From the NCBI GenBank assembly GCA_963779485.1, contig CAVZYJ010000013.1, forward strand, positions 434,001 to 498,000: a DNA stretch of 64,000 nt, read 5' to 3'. Shown here in pieces: positions 16,038 to 24,374 of the stretch. The first letter of the stretch is position 1. Each line of letters opens with the position of its first letter. Below the pieces are notes generated by a model that was not told the DNA's origin, made no database searches, and saw only the letters and a program-made list of their open reading frames with translations. Position numbers and translations under genes: made by a program. Source of the DNA: CAVVJA01 sp963779485. Its GTDB lineage: Bacteria; Actinomycetota; Actinomycetes; Mycobacteriales; Jatrophihabitantaceae.

Positions 16038-18455
16038 GTGCCGATCGCGACGGAGCTTCCCGTTGCGCGCACCGGCGTGGGCCGGCACAGCGCGGCGACC
16101 GTTGACGATGCGGCCCCGCGTCGGCCTGCCCCTCCGCCACCACCCCCGGTCCTTGCCGCCGCCCAGCCGCCGGCGACGCCCCGAGGCGGTCAGCAACACC
16201 GACGCCGGGTGCGAGACCGGCTGGCCCGGCGCATCGTCACCGGAACGCAGCGCTCGTCCGCGGTTCGACCGGTCCTCGAGCCGCTGCTGGCCATCCACCG
16301 CGGCGCGCATCCCAAGATCGACGCCCGGCTCCTCCAGCGCGGATACGACCTGGCCGAGGAACGGCACCGCGGGCAGCGCCGCAAGAGCGGTGACCCGTAC
16401 ATCACCCACCCGCTCGCGGTGGCCACGATCCTCGCCGAGCTGGGCATGGACACCACCACGCTCGTGGCCGCATTGCTGCACGACACGGTCGAAGACACCG
16501 GGCTCGCCATCGAGGTCGTCGCCGCCGAGTTCGGCCCGGAGGTGGCCCACCTCGTCGACGGCGTGACCAAGCTGGACAAGGTCAAGTTCGGCGAGGCGGC
16601 CGAGGCCGAGACGATCCGGAAGATGATCGTGGCGATGGCCCGCGATCCCCGGGTGCTGGTCATCAAGTTGGCCGACCGCCTGCACAACATGCGCACGCTG
16701 CGCTTCCTGCCGCCCGCCAAGCAGGAGCGCAAGGCCCGGGAGACCCTGGAGGTGCTCGCTCCACTCGCGCACCGCCTCGGCATGAACACGGTGAAGTGGG
16801 AGCTGGAGGATCTCGCCTTCGCGACCCTGTACCCGAAGCGCTACGACGAGATCGTCAGGCTGGTGGCCGAGCGCGCCCCGTCGCGGGACACCTACCTGCA
16901 CGAGGTGATCGAGCGGATCAACTCCGACCTCCGCGAAGGCAGCCTCAAGGCCTCGGTGACCGGTCGGCCGAAGCACTACTACTCGATCTACCAGAAGATG
17001 ATCGTGCGCGGTCGGGAGTTCACCGATATCTATGACCTGGTCGGCATCCGGGTGCTGGTCGACTCGGAGCGGGACTGCTACGGGGCTCTCGGCGTGATCC
17101 ACGCGAACTGGCAGCCCGTCCCCGGCCGGTTCAAGGACTACATCGCGATGCCGAAGTTCAACATGTACCAGTCGCTGCATACGACGGTCATCGGTCCGGG
17201 CGGCAAGCCGGTCGAGTTGCAGATCCGCACCCAGGCCATGCACCGCACGGCCGAATATGGCATCGCCGCGCACTGGAAGTACAAGGAGCAGAAGCACATG
17301 TCCGCGGCCGAGCCGTCGGCGGTATCCGACGAGATGGGCTGGCTGCGCCAACTCCTCGACTGGCAGCGCGAATTGCAGGAGCCGGAGGAGTTCCTCGACT
17401 CGCTGCGCTATGACCTCGGTGCCAGCGAGGTGTACGTCTTCACCCCGAAGGGCGACGTCGTGGCCCTCCCGGCCGGGTCAACCCCCGTCGACTTCGCGTA
17501 CGCCGTGCACACCGAGATCGGCCACCGGTGCATCGGGGCTCGCGTCAACGGCAAGCTCGTGGCTCTCGAAAGCGTGCTCGACAACGGCGAGACCGTCGAG
17601 GTGTTCACGTCCAAGGCCGAGAACGCCGGACCGTCGCGCGACTGGCTGGGCTTCGTGAAGTCGCCCCGGGCGCGAACCAAGATCCGCCAGTGGTTCGCCC
17701 GGGAGCGCCGCGAGGACGCCATCGACGCGGGCAAGACCGCGCTCAGCCGCGCCATGCGCAAGGCGGCCCTGCCGATGCAGCGCCTGCTGTCCGGCGATGC
17801 CCTGCTGACGATCGCCCGCGGCCTCCATCTCACCGACGTGTCCGCGCTGTATGCCGCCGTCGGCGAAGGTCACCTCTCCGCGCAGTCGGTCGTGCAGAAG
17901 CTCGTGGCCCAGCTCGGCGGTCTCGAAGGCGCCACCGAGGACATCGCCGAGACGGCACGGCCGTCGACCCAGGCGGTGCTGAGTGGCCGGCGGCCCTCCG
18001 GGGATGCTGGTGTCGTCGTCAAGGGCGCGACCGACGTCTGGGTGAAGCTGGCCCGCTGTTGCACTCCGGTGCCCGGCGACGACATCCTCGGTTTCGTCAC
18101 CCGAGGCGGCGGCGTGTCCGTGCACCGCCGGGCCTGCACCAACGCCGCCGCGCTGCTCAGTCAGCCGGATCGGCTCGTCGACGTCGAGTGGGCGCCGTCC
18201 GCCGATTCGGTGTTCGTGGTGTCCATCCAGGTCGAAGCGCTCGACCGCCATCGCTTGCTGTCAGACGTCAGCCGGGTGCTCTCCGATGAACGGGTCAACA
18301 TCCTGTCGGCAGTCGTGAGCACCAACCGCGACCGGGTGGCGGTCAGCAAGTTCACCTTCGAGCTCGCCGAGGCGAAGCACCTCGGCTACCTGCTGCGCAC
18401 CATTCGCAATGTCGAAGGCGTGTACGACGTCTACCGCATCCACTCCACGACCTAG
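16038..18455 (+). CDS. relA: Bifunctional (p)ppGpp synthetase/hydrolase, RelA/SpoT (Rsh)
   Basis: Rsh makes and degrades the starvation alarmone (p)ppGpp. It has about 805 residues. Domains in order: a disordered Pro/Ala N-terminus; an HD hydrolase with His148-Asp149 in LLHDTVEDTG; the synthetase with GRPKHYYSIYQKM and EYGIAAHWKYKE; TGS with VFTPKGDVVALPAGSTPVDFAYAV; a Cys-containing RIS segment LARCCTPVPGDDILGFVT; and a C-terminal ACT domain. Both active sites look intact. The given GTG at 16038 lacks a ribosome site, while an in-frame CTG at 16011 has AGGGAGGG 5 bases upstream and would add nine residues; either could be the true start. A palindromic element follows the stop by 55 bases. 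Confidence 0.97.
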   Translation: MPIATELPVARTGVGRHSAATVDDAAPRRPAPPPPPPVLAAAQPPATPRGGQQHRRRVRDRLARRIVTGTQRSSAVRPVLEPLLAIHRGAHPKIDARLLQRGYDLAEERHRGQRRKSGDPYITHPLAVATILAELGMDTTTLVAALLHDTVEDTGLAIEVVAAEFGPEVAHLVDGVTKLDKVKFGEAAEAETIRKMIVAMARDPRVLVIKLADRLHNMRTLRFLPPAKQERKARETLEVLAPLAHRLGMNTVKWELEDLAFATLYPKRYDEIVRLVAERAPSRDTYLHEVIERINSDLREGSLKASVTGRPKHYYSIYQKMIVRGREFTDIYDLVGIRVLVDSERDCYGALGVIHANWQPVPGRFKDYIAMPKFNMYQSLHTTVIGPGGKPVELQIRTQAMHRTAEYGIAAHWKYKEQKHMSAAEPSAVSDEMGWLRQLLDWQRELQEPEEFLDSLRYDLGASEVYVFTPKGDVVALPAGSTPVDFAYAVHTEIGHRCIGARVNGKLVALESVLDNGETVEVFTSKAENAGPSRDWLGFVKSPRARTKIRQWFARERREDAIDAGKTALSRAMRKAALPMQRLLSGDALLTIARGLHLTDVSALYAAVGEGHLSAQSVVQKLVAQLGGLEGATEDIAETARPSTQAVLSGRRPSGDAGVVVKGATDVWVKLARCCTPVPGDDILGFVTRGGGVSVHRRACTNAAALLSQPDRLVDVEWAPSADSVFVVSIQVEALDRHRLLSDVSRVLSDERVNILSAVVSTNRDRVAVSKFTFELAEAKHLGYLLRTIRNVEGVYDVYRIHSTT

Positions 18456-18510
18456 TTGCGCCGCGGTCCGCGCCCAATCCGAGGTCGCTCCTCGCGTCCC
18501 GTCCCGGGTC

Positions 18511-18557
18511 GTGATCTTGGACTTACTGCCTCAGGACGACAACAAGTCCAAGATCAC
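18511..18557. repeat. 47-bp palindromic intergenic element, copy 1
   Basis: Perfect 14-bp arms, GTGATCTTGGACTT (18511-18524) and AAGTCCAAGATCAC (18544-18557), flank a 19-base centre. The centre holds CCTCAGG, a short inner hairpin. The copy lies between the convergent relA and cyclophilin genes, 55 and 35 bases from their stops. The arms are about 43% GC in a genome of roughly 70%. It lacks a T-tract on either strand. Confidence 0.95.
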
Positions 18558-18592
18558 ATACCGAATGGGTAACACTGCGCTGCGACGCCGGG

Positions 18593-19516
18593 TCAGGACG
18601 CGGTGGGTGTCGGCGTGGCGGTCGGAGTGGGGGTCACGACCGTCGGCGATGGGCCGGTGCCCGGCGTCGCGCCCCCGCCGACGACCGAAGCGATCTTGAC
18701 GGTCGTGAAGTTCATCGGCAGTTTGGGCTTCCCGCCGCCCGCCTGGTTCGAGCCGTCGTCTCCGCCAGCGACCACCTTCTGCACGATGTCCAGGCCCTTG
18801 GTGACGTGCCCGACCACGGTGTAGTTCTTCTCGAGCCCCTTGCTGCTGTCCTTCGTGATGAAGAAGAACTGGCTGCCGTTCGTATCGGGGCCGCCGTTGG
18901 CCATGGCCACCGTGCCGGCGGTGTACTTGGCCGCGGCGAGGTTCTCGTCTTTTACCGTGTACGACGGGCCGCCGGAGCCGGTGCCGGACGGGTCGCCGCA
19001 CTGGAGCAGGTAGATGCCCTGATTGACCGACCGCGGACACGGCGTGTTGTTGTAGAACTTCTCCCCGATCAGGTAGGCGATGCTCTGCACCATGCACGGC
19101 GCTGACTTGCCGTCGAACGTGACCTGCACGGTGCCGCGGTTGGTCGCGAAATCGGCAACGATCGTCTTGGTCGGCGTGGGCTTCGGGTCGGGCGGGAATC
19201 CGGTGTTCTTCAGGTTCGGGTTCTGGGTCAGGTCCGCACTCGTGTACCCGCACGGACCGGTCGTCTTGCTGGACTCGAACGCCGACGTGGACGACGACGC
19301 CGAGGCTGAGGAGGATCCGGCCGCGGCCGGCTTCGTCCCGTTGTCGTTGGTGACCGCGATGACGACGACGACGACCACCACGACGAGGATGAGAGAGCCG
19401 GCGATCGTGGCGATCAGCATCCGGCGCTTCTGGGTCGCTTCCTGTTCCTGCCGACGTTGCAGCTGGCGTTCCAGATGGCGTCGCGCAGCCTCTCGGCGCT
19501 GCTTGTTGGTCGGCAC
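18593..19516 (-). CDS. Membrane-anchored cyclophilin-type peptidyl-prolyl isomerase
   Basis: A 307-residue protein. A basic N-terminus (NKQRREAARRHLERQLQRR) precedes one membrane helix rich in valine at about 35-55, so the rest is outside the cell. A Ser/Ala linker and then the cyclophilin domain follow, with GSQFFFITKDS and YTVVGHVTKGLDIVQKV; this is the fold that catalyses prolyl cis-trans isomerisation in exported proteins. A Thr/Pro-rich tail ends the chain. The GTG at 19516 has GGAAAGGA upstream. It is divergent from the metallo-hydrolase gene. The actinobacterial pattern relA-ppi-MBL-hisS-aspS is conserved. Confidence 0.9.
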   Translation of the reverse strand: MPTNKQRREAARRHLERQLQRRQEQEATQKRRMLIATIAGSLILVVVVVVVVIAVTNDNGTKPAAAGSSSASASSSTSAFESSKTTGPCGYTSADLTQNPNLKNTGFPPDPKPTPTKTIVADFATNRGTVQVTFDGKSAPCMVQSIAYLIGEKFYNNTPCPRSVNQGIYLLQCGDPSGTGSGGPSYTVKDENLAAAKYTAGTVAMANGGPDTNGSQFFFITKDSSKGLEKNYTVVGHVTKGLDIVQKVVAGGDDGSNQAGGGKPKLPMNFTTVKIASVVGGGATPGTGPSPTVVTPTPTATPTPTAS

Positions 19517-19625
19517 GAAGCGGTCCTTTCCGGCGCTGGCCCCCTGCCAGCCCGGGCCAGTGTAAGGACTGTGTCTGAGGGCCGAACGGCCGACAGGCTG
19601 TGCGTCCGGCAAGCCTCGGTAAGCT

Positions 19626-19639
19626 TGACTGTCCAGTCA
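19626..19639. promoter_or_regulatory. 14-bp palindrome TGACTGTCCAGTCA, possible operator
   Basis: Arms TGACTG and CAGTCA around a TC centre form an operator-like palindrome in the divergent gap between the cyclophilin and metallo-hydrolase genes, 23 bases upstream of the latter's GTG. It overlaps TTGACT (19625-19630), a fair -35 hexamer. No cognate regulator is encoded nearby. Confidence 0.35.
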
Positions 19640-19662
19640 TCACGATCATCGGGAGTTCCGCT

Positions 19663-20334
19663 GTGCTCATCGCGGGGATCCCGTCGGCGATCTGGGAAAC
19701 CAATTGCTGGGTGGTCGCGGCCGGCGACGGTGAGCAGTGCCTGGTCGTCGATCCGGGTGCCGATGTCGGCTCGAGGCTCGAAGAGATCCTGGCCGGACAC
19801 CGGCTGCACCCCGTCGCCGTGCTGCTGACCCACGGCCACATCGACCACACGTACTCGGTTGTGCCGGTGTGCCAGGCGCACGACGTGCCGGCCTATATCC
19901 ATCCGTCGGATCGACCTCAGCTGACCGACCCCTGGTCGTGGCTCGGTCTGGTCCCCGGCACACCGTTGCCCGGCTTGCCGCAACTCACCTTCGCCGAACC
20001 AGACGACGTTCGTGAGCTCGCTGACACCAGCACGGTCGGGCTGGCCGGCCTGTCCGTCGCGGTTCGTCACACGCCGGGACACACCGCCGGATCGGTGATC
20101 TTCGCGCTGCCGGGTGACGACGAGCAATCGCTTGTCTTCTCCGGCGATCTCGTATTCGCCGGCTCGATCGGCCGGGTCGATCTCCCCGGCGGCTCGATGG
20201 ACGAGATGCAGCATTCGTTGAAGGCCATCGTCCTGCCGATGGACGACGGCACCGTCATCTACCCCGGACACGGTCCCACCACCACGGTGGGCCGGGAACG
20301 CATGACCAACCCATTTCTTCGGGAGCTCGCATGA
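19663..20334 (+). CDS. Metallo-beta-lactamase fold hydrolase, glyoxalase II-like
   Basis: A 223-residue MBL-fold protein. The metal motif reads LLTHGHIDHTYS, with later ligands in RHTPGHTAGSV, FSGDLVFAG and IYPGHGP. This matches the small glyoxalase II-like group found between relA and hisS in actinobacteria; the natural substrate is unknown. The GTG at 19663 has GGGAG upstream and fits the usual family start (VLIAGIP). Its stop overlaps the hisS ATG by 4 bases. Confidence 0.9.
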   Translation: MLIAGIPSAIWETNCWVVAAGDGEQCLVVDPGADVGSRLEEILAGHRLHPVAVLLTHGHIDHTYSVVPVCQAHDVPAYIHPSDRPQLTDPWSWLGLVPGTPLPGLPQLTFAEPDDVRELADTSTVGLAGLSVAVRHTPGHTAGSVIFALPGDDEQSLVFSGDLVFAGSIGRVDLPGGSMDEMQHSLKAIVLPMDDGTVIYPGHGPTTTVGRERMTNPFLRELA

Positions 20335-21686
20335 GCCCGCTCGCCCCCCTCAGCGGCTTTCCCGAGTTGCTGCCGTCGCAACGGGTGGTCGAGCTGGCGG
20401 TCATCGATCGGCTGCGGTCGACATTCGAGCTGCACGGCTTCGCCTCAGTCGAGACGCGTGCCGTGGAGCCACTCGACCAGCTGCTGCGCAAGGGCGAGAT
20501 CGACAAGGAGGTGTACGTCCTGCGCCGGCTGCAGGCCGGCGACGATCCCGGGGACACCGGACTCGGCTTGCACTACGACCTCACGGTGCCGTTGGCCCGC
20601 TACGTGCTCGAGCACGCCGGCAAGCTGGATTTCCCGTTCCGGCGATACCAGATACAGAGGGCGTGGCGGGGCGAGCGTCCCCAAGAGGGGCGCTACCGCG
20701 AGTTCACCCAAGCCGATATCGACGTGATCGGTCGCGACCAGCTCGCCTTTCACCACGACATCGAGGTGGCCCGAGTGATGGCCGAGGCATTCTCGGCCTT
20801 GCCGTTCCTGCCGCCGCTGCGCCTGCAAATCAACAACCGAAAGCTGATCGAAGGTTTCTACCGAGGGGTCGGCGCGCCCGATGCCGGTGCGGTGATGCGG
20901 ATTGTCGACAAGATCGACAAAGTGTCGACGGATGTCCTGGCCAAGATGCTCGCCGACGACGCCGGGCTTTCGGCCGATCAGGTCGAGCAATGTCTCGCGA
21001 TCGCAGCTATTCGGACGCCGGACCGCTCATTCGTCGAACAGGTGCGGGCGCTGGGCGTGAGCCATCCGCTGCTGGAGGAGGGCATCACAGAATTGAGCGA
21101 CGTGGTCGAGGGCTGCGCCCGCTTTGCCTCGCCCCGCGTGATCGTTGAGGCCGACCTGCGGATCGCCCGTGGCCTGGACTACTACACGGGCACCGTCTTC
21201 GAGACTCGGATGACGGACCTGGAGCAGATCGGGTCGATCTGCTCCGGCGGCCGCTACGACCAATTGGCGAGCGACGGCCGTACGACCTATCCCGGAGTCG
21301 GCATCTCGTTGGGCATCACCCGCATGCTCGTGCCGCTACTGGCCCGCGGCTGGCTCGACGGGTCGCGGTCGGTACCGAGCGTGGTGCTGGTGGCGCTGCC
21401 GGACGAGGCGAGCCGACCGGCCAGCGATGCGATCGCCGACGCCTTGCGGGCGCGCGGGATCGCAGCCGAGGTGTCCGCGTCAGCGGCGAAGTACGGTCGA
21501 CAGATCAGGTACGCCGAGCGCCGGGGAATTCCATTCGTCTGGTTCCCGATCGGCCGCGAGAATGGCCACGAAGTCAAGGACATTCGCCGTGGTGATCAAG
21601 TACCGGCCGACCCTGCGACCTGGCAGCCGCCGGCCGTCGACCTGCAGCCGCAGGTGATCGACCGGACCGGAGAGGACGATCTGTGA
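20331..21686 (+). CDS. hisS: Histidyl-tRNA synthetase
   Basis: A 451-residue class II aminoacyl-tRNA synthetase charging tRNA-His. It carries motif 2 (RRYQIQRAWRGERPQEGRYREF), the histidine-specific signature RIARGLDYYTGTVFE, motif 3 in GVGISLGITRML, and a C-terminal anticodon-binding domain with ERRGIPFVWFPIG. It is coupled to the upstream hydrolase (ATGA) and to aspS (GTGA), so the three genes probably form one transcript. Confidence 0.96.
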   Translation: MSPLAPLSGFPELLPSQRVVELAVIDRLRSTFELHGFASVETRAVEPLDQLLRKGEIDKEVYVLRRLQAGDDPGDTGLGLHYDLTVPLARYVLEHAGKLDFPFRRYQIQRAWRGERPQEGRYREFTQADIDVIGRDQLAFHHDIEVARVMAEAFSALPFLPPLRLQINNRKLIEGFYRGVGAPDAGAVMRIVDKIDKVSTDVLAKMLADDAGLSADQVEQCLAIAAIRTPDRSFVEQVRALGVSHPLLEEGITELSDVVEGCARFASPRVIVEADLRIARGLDYYTGTVFETRMTDLEQIGSICSGGRYDQLASDGRTTYPGVGISLGITRMLVPLLARGWLDGSRSVPSVVLVALPDEASRPASDAIADALRARGIAAEVSASAAKYGRQIRYAERRGIPFVWFPIGRENGHEVKDIRRGDQVPADPATWQPPAVDLQPQVIDRTGEDDL

Positions 21687-23431
21687 TCCGTACGCACGAC
21701 GCCGGCACGCTCCGCGCGTCCGATGCCGGCCACATCGTGACGCTCGCCGGCTGGGTGGCCAGTCGCCGGGATCACGGTGGCGTGGCGTTCATCGATCTGC
21801 GGGATGCCTCCGGGATCGTGCAGGTCGTCGTACGCGACGACGAGATCGCGCACGACCTGCGCAATGAGTGGTGCATCGCGGTAACCGGAGAAGTGCACCG
21901 CCGGCTGGAAGGCAACGTCAATCCGCGGATTGCCACCGGCGAGGTCGAGGTTGTCGCTTCCCGAGTCGAGGTACTCAACGAGTCCGCGCCGCTGCCTTTC
22001 CAGATCGACGAGCACGTCGACGTCGGCGAGGAAGCACGCCTGAAGTACCGGTATCTCGATCTGCGCCGACCCGGACCGGCCGAGGCGATGCGCCTGCGCA
22101 GCCGGGTGAATCGTGCGGCTCGAGAGGTGCTGGATCGGCACGGCTTCGTCGAGGTCGAGACGCCCACCCTGACTCGATCGACGCCGGAGGGCGCGCGCGA
22201 CTTCCTCGTCCCGGCTCGACTGCGGCCGGGATCGTGGTATGCGCTGCCGCAATCGCCGCAACTGTTCAAGCAGTTGCTGATGGTCGGCGGCCTGGAACGC
22301 TACTACCAGATCGCCCGGTGCTATCGCGACGAGGACTTCCGGGCGGATCGGCAGCCGGAGTTCACCCAGCTGGACCTCGAGATGAGCTTCGTCGGTGAAG
22401 ACGACGTCATCGCCGTCGCGGAAGAGGTGCTGGTCGCGGTATGGCGGCTGATCGGCCATGGGATCAGCCGACCGATTCCGCGGATGACCTACGCCGAGGC
22501 GATGTCCCGTTACGGCACGGACAAGCCCGACCTTCGATTCGGACTCGAGCTGACCGAGCTCACGCACTACTTCCACGGCACGTCGTTTCGCCTGTTCCAG
22601 GCGACATACGTCGGTGCGGTCGTCATGCCGGGTGGTGGGTCGCAGCCTCGGCGCCAGTTCGACGCCTGGCAGGACTGGGCGAGGCAACGTGGTGCCCGCG
22701 GGCTCGCCTATGTCGTCGTCGGTTCCGACGGCGAGCTCTCCGGACCCGTCGCCAAGAACCTGTCGGACGGCGAGCGCAGTGGACTCGCCGCCGCGGTGGG
22801 GGCGCAGCCAGGTGACTGCATCTTCTTCGCGGCCGGCAACCCGTCGTCGGCGCGGCCGGTGCTGGGCGCGGCCCGGGTGGAGATCGGCCGGCGACTCGGG
22901 CTCATCGACCCGAACGCCTGGTCGTTCGTCTGGGTGGTCGACGCGCCGTTGTTCGAGCTGGCGGCCGAGACCGACGACGTCGCGGTCGGGTCGGGTGCCT
23001 GGACGGCCGTGCATCACGCGTTCAGCTCGCCCAAGCCCGCGTCGATGGAGACGTTCGACACCGATCCCGGTGCCGCGCTCGCCGACGCCTACGACATCGT
23101 GTGCAACGGCAACGAGATCGGCGGCGGGTCGATTCGTATCCACCGCAGGGACATTCAAGAACGCGTGTTCGCCGTCATGGGGCTGGACAAGGCTCAGGCG
23201 GAGGAGAAATTCGGCTTCCTCCTCGAGGCGTTCAAGTACGGCGCGCCCCCGCACGGCGGCATCGCCTTCGGGTGGGACCGGGTCAGTGCGCTCCTGTCGG
23301 GTACGGCCTCGATCCGCGACGTGATCGCCTTCCCCAAGACGGGCGGCGGATATGACCCGCTCACCGCTGCTCCGGCACCCATCACGCCCGAGCAGCGACG
23401 GGAGTCAGGCGTGGACGCCAAGCCGGAATGA
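21683..23431 (+). CDS. aspS: Aspartyl-tRNA synthetase, probably non-discriminating
   Basis: A 582-residue bacterial-type AspRS: an N-terminal OB-fold anticodon domain, motif 2 RCYRDEDFRADRQPEFTQLD, the GAD insertion (about 285-420), and motif 3 PPHGGIAFGWDR. The segment GWVASRRDHGGVAFIDLRD has His where E. coli has Leu (RRDLG); in Pseudomonas that His accompanies relaxed specificity, so this enzyme probably also charges tRNA-Asn and would need GatCAB. The GTG start overlaps the hisS stop by 4 bases. The 236-base gap after it holds a GC hairpin and no gene. Confidence 0.95.
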   Translation: MIRTHDAGTLRASDAGHIVTLAGWVASRRDHGGVAFIDLRDASGIVQVVVRDDEIAHDLRNEWCIAVTGEVHRRLEGNVNPRIATGEVEVVASRVEVLNESAPLPFQIDEHVDVGEEARLKYRYLDLRRPGPAEAMRLRSRVNRAAREVLDRHGFVEVETPTLTRSTPEGARDFLVPARLRPGSWYALPQSPQLFKQLLMVGGLERYYQIARCYRDEDFRADRQPEFTQLDLEMSFVGEDDVIAVAEEVLVAVWRLIGHGISRPIPRMTYAEAMSRYGTDKPDLRFGLELTELTHYFHGTSFRLFQATYVGAVVMPGGGSQPRRQFDAWQDWARQRGARGLAYVVVGSDGELSGPVAKNLSDGERSGLAAAVGAQPGDCIFFAAGNPSSARPVLGAARVEIGRRLGLIDPNAWSFVWVVDAPLFELAAETDDVAVGSGAWTAVHHAFSSPKPASMETFDTDPGAALADAYDIVCNGNEIGGGSIRIHRRDIQERVFAVMGLDKAQAEEKFGFLLEAFKYGAPPHGGIAFGWDRVSALLSGTASIRDVIAFPKTGGGYDPLTAAPAPITPEQRRESGVDAKPE

Positions 23432-23587
23432 GCTACCGCGGGTGCACATCTGTTTGACTGCCCGTAGTCGACACGCCATAACTTGCCGGGAATCCATGGC
23501 AATTTTGACGACACTGGGACAACCTCTCGCGCACATCGGAGTTTCCTGGCAATATGCCTCCTCGCGTGCCCGGCGAGACCGGAGCGC

Positions 23588-23610
23588 GCCGCCCCCACAA
23601 GGCGGGCGGC
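23588..23610 (+). terminator. GC hairpin in the gap after aspS
   Basis: Arms GCCGCCC (23588-23594) and GGGCGGC (23604-23610) enclose a 9-base loop. It lies 157 bases after the aspS stop and 58 bases before the next gene. There is no T-tract. A terminator role is plausible, but the GC richness of the region makes such stems common. Confidence 0.35.
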
Positions 23611-23667
23611 ACGGGGAATGAGGCGAGCTCAGGTGGGGCTGCTGCTTGCCATTGAGAAGGGGGCGAG

Positions 23668-24237
23668 ATGCGTCGCACAACGCAGGGCGGTGTGGTTTTG
23701 GCTGCGCTCATTCCACTCGCGTGCGGTGTTGTCGGTCTGATCGGTATCGCGTCGGCAAACTCGCGGACGACGGGCTCCGACGGCGCGACGGGCTATCACA
23801 GTTCCAGCGGGGCGACGAGCGCGAGCTATAGCTCGTCCTCGCATCACCCCAAGCCCACCGGTACGAGCAGCCATCCGAGCACCCCGTGCACCACGCCGAC
23901 GACTCCGCACTCGAGTCCGTCGTCCCCGTCGTCGTCGGCCAGTTCCACGTCGACCAGCCCGAGCAAGCCGTCGTCGTCGGCCAGCTCGACCTCGACCAGC
24001 CCGAGCACCCCGTCGTCGTCGGCCAGCTCGACCTCGACCAGCCCGAGCACCCCGTCGTCGTCGGCCAGCTCCACCTCGACGGTGCCCGTCAGCCCCGCCA
24101 GCACGACTCCCACCGCACCGCTCGCGTTCACCGGATCGCCGGTCGGGCCGCAGCTCATGGGTGCCGGCGCACTGCTCGCGGCAGGCGGCATCATCCTGAT
24201 CCTGTCTCGGCGACGCACCAACGGGCGCGCCCACTGA
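23668..24237 (+). CDS. Ser/Thr-rich repeat surface protein with LAFTG sorting signal
   Basis: A 189-residue exported protein. An N-terminal signal peptide (MRRTTQGGVVLAALIPLACG, continuing hydrophobic to about residue 28) is followed by a stretch of almost only Ser, Thr, Pro and Ala, including 3.7 copies of a 14-residue repeat (PSSSASSTSTSPS core). The C-terminus has LAFTG at 152-156, a hydrophobic helix and a terminal RRRTNGR. This is a class E sortase signal of the LAXTG type, so the protein is probably joined to peptidoglycan as a stalk. The ATG has GAAGGGGGCGAG upstream. No sortase gene is present in the window. Confidence 0.75.
   Translation: MRRTTQGGVVLAALIPLACGVVGLIGIASANSRTTGSDGATGYHSSSGATSASYSSSSHHPKPTGTSSHPSTPCTTPTTPHSSPSSPSSSASSTSTSPSKPSSSASSTSTSPSTPSSSASSTSTSPSTPSSSASSTSTVPVSPASTTPTAPLAFTGSPVGPQLMGAGALLAAGGIILILSRRRTNGRAH
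23926..24081 (+). repeat. Tandem 42-bp repeat inside the LAFTG gene
   Basis: Copies run 23926-23967, 23968-24009 and 24010-24051, with a partial copy to 24081. Copies 2 and 3 are almost identical, which points to recent slippage or recombination. Each unit encodes 14 residues and keeps the frame. Confidence 0.9.
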
Positions 24238-24249
24238 TCCAGCCGTAAA

Positions 24250-24283
24250 CTCCGCGGCCCGACCTGAGTTACGGGCCGCGGAG
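24250..24283. terminator. Strong 12-bp stem after the LAFTG gene
   Basis: Perfect arms CTCCGCGGCCCG (24250-24261) and CGGGCCGCGGAG (24272-24283) enclose a 10-base loop, starting 13 bases after the stop codon. No T-tract follows, as is common for actinobacterial hairpin terminators. Confidence 0.7.
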
Positions 24284-24374
24284 AGCTGCGGCGCCTAGCG
24301 GCGCCCCCGTCGCGTTACCCTCGGGCGATACCGTCGGCCAGAGCAGGCCAGGGCGGCATGTTCTTCGAACCCGG

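Noticed and set aside
18511..18557. The elements as ordinary Rho-independent terminators
   Set aside because: The arms are not GC-rich, no T-tract follows on either strand, and sequence as well as structure is conserved, which plain terminators do not show. A terminator role remains possible but is not the simple class.
23432..23667. A gene or tRNA in the gap after aspS
   Set aside because: No start codon with a sensible frame, no tRNA cloverleaf and no CCA end were recognised; only a GC hairpin is present.
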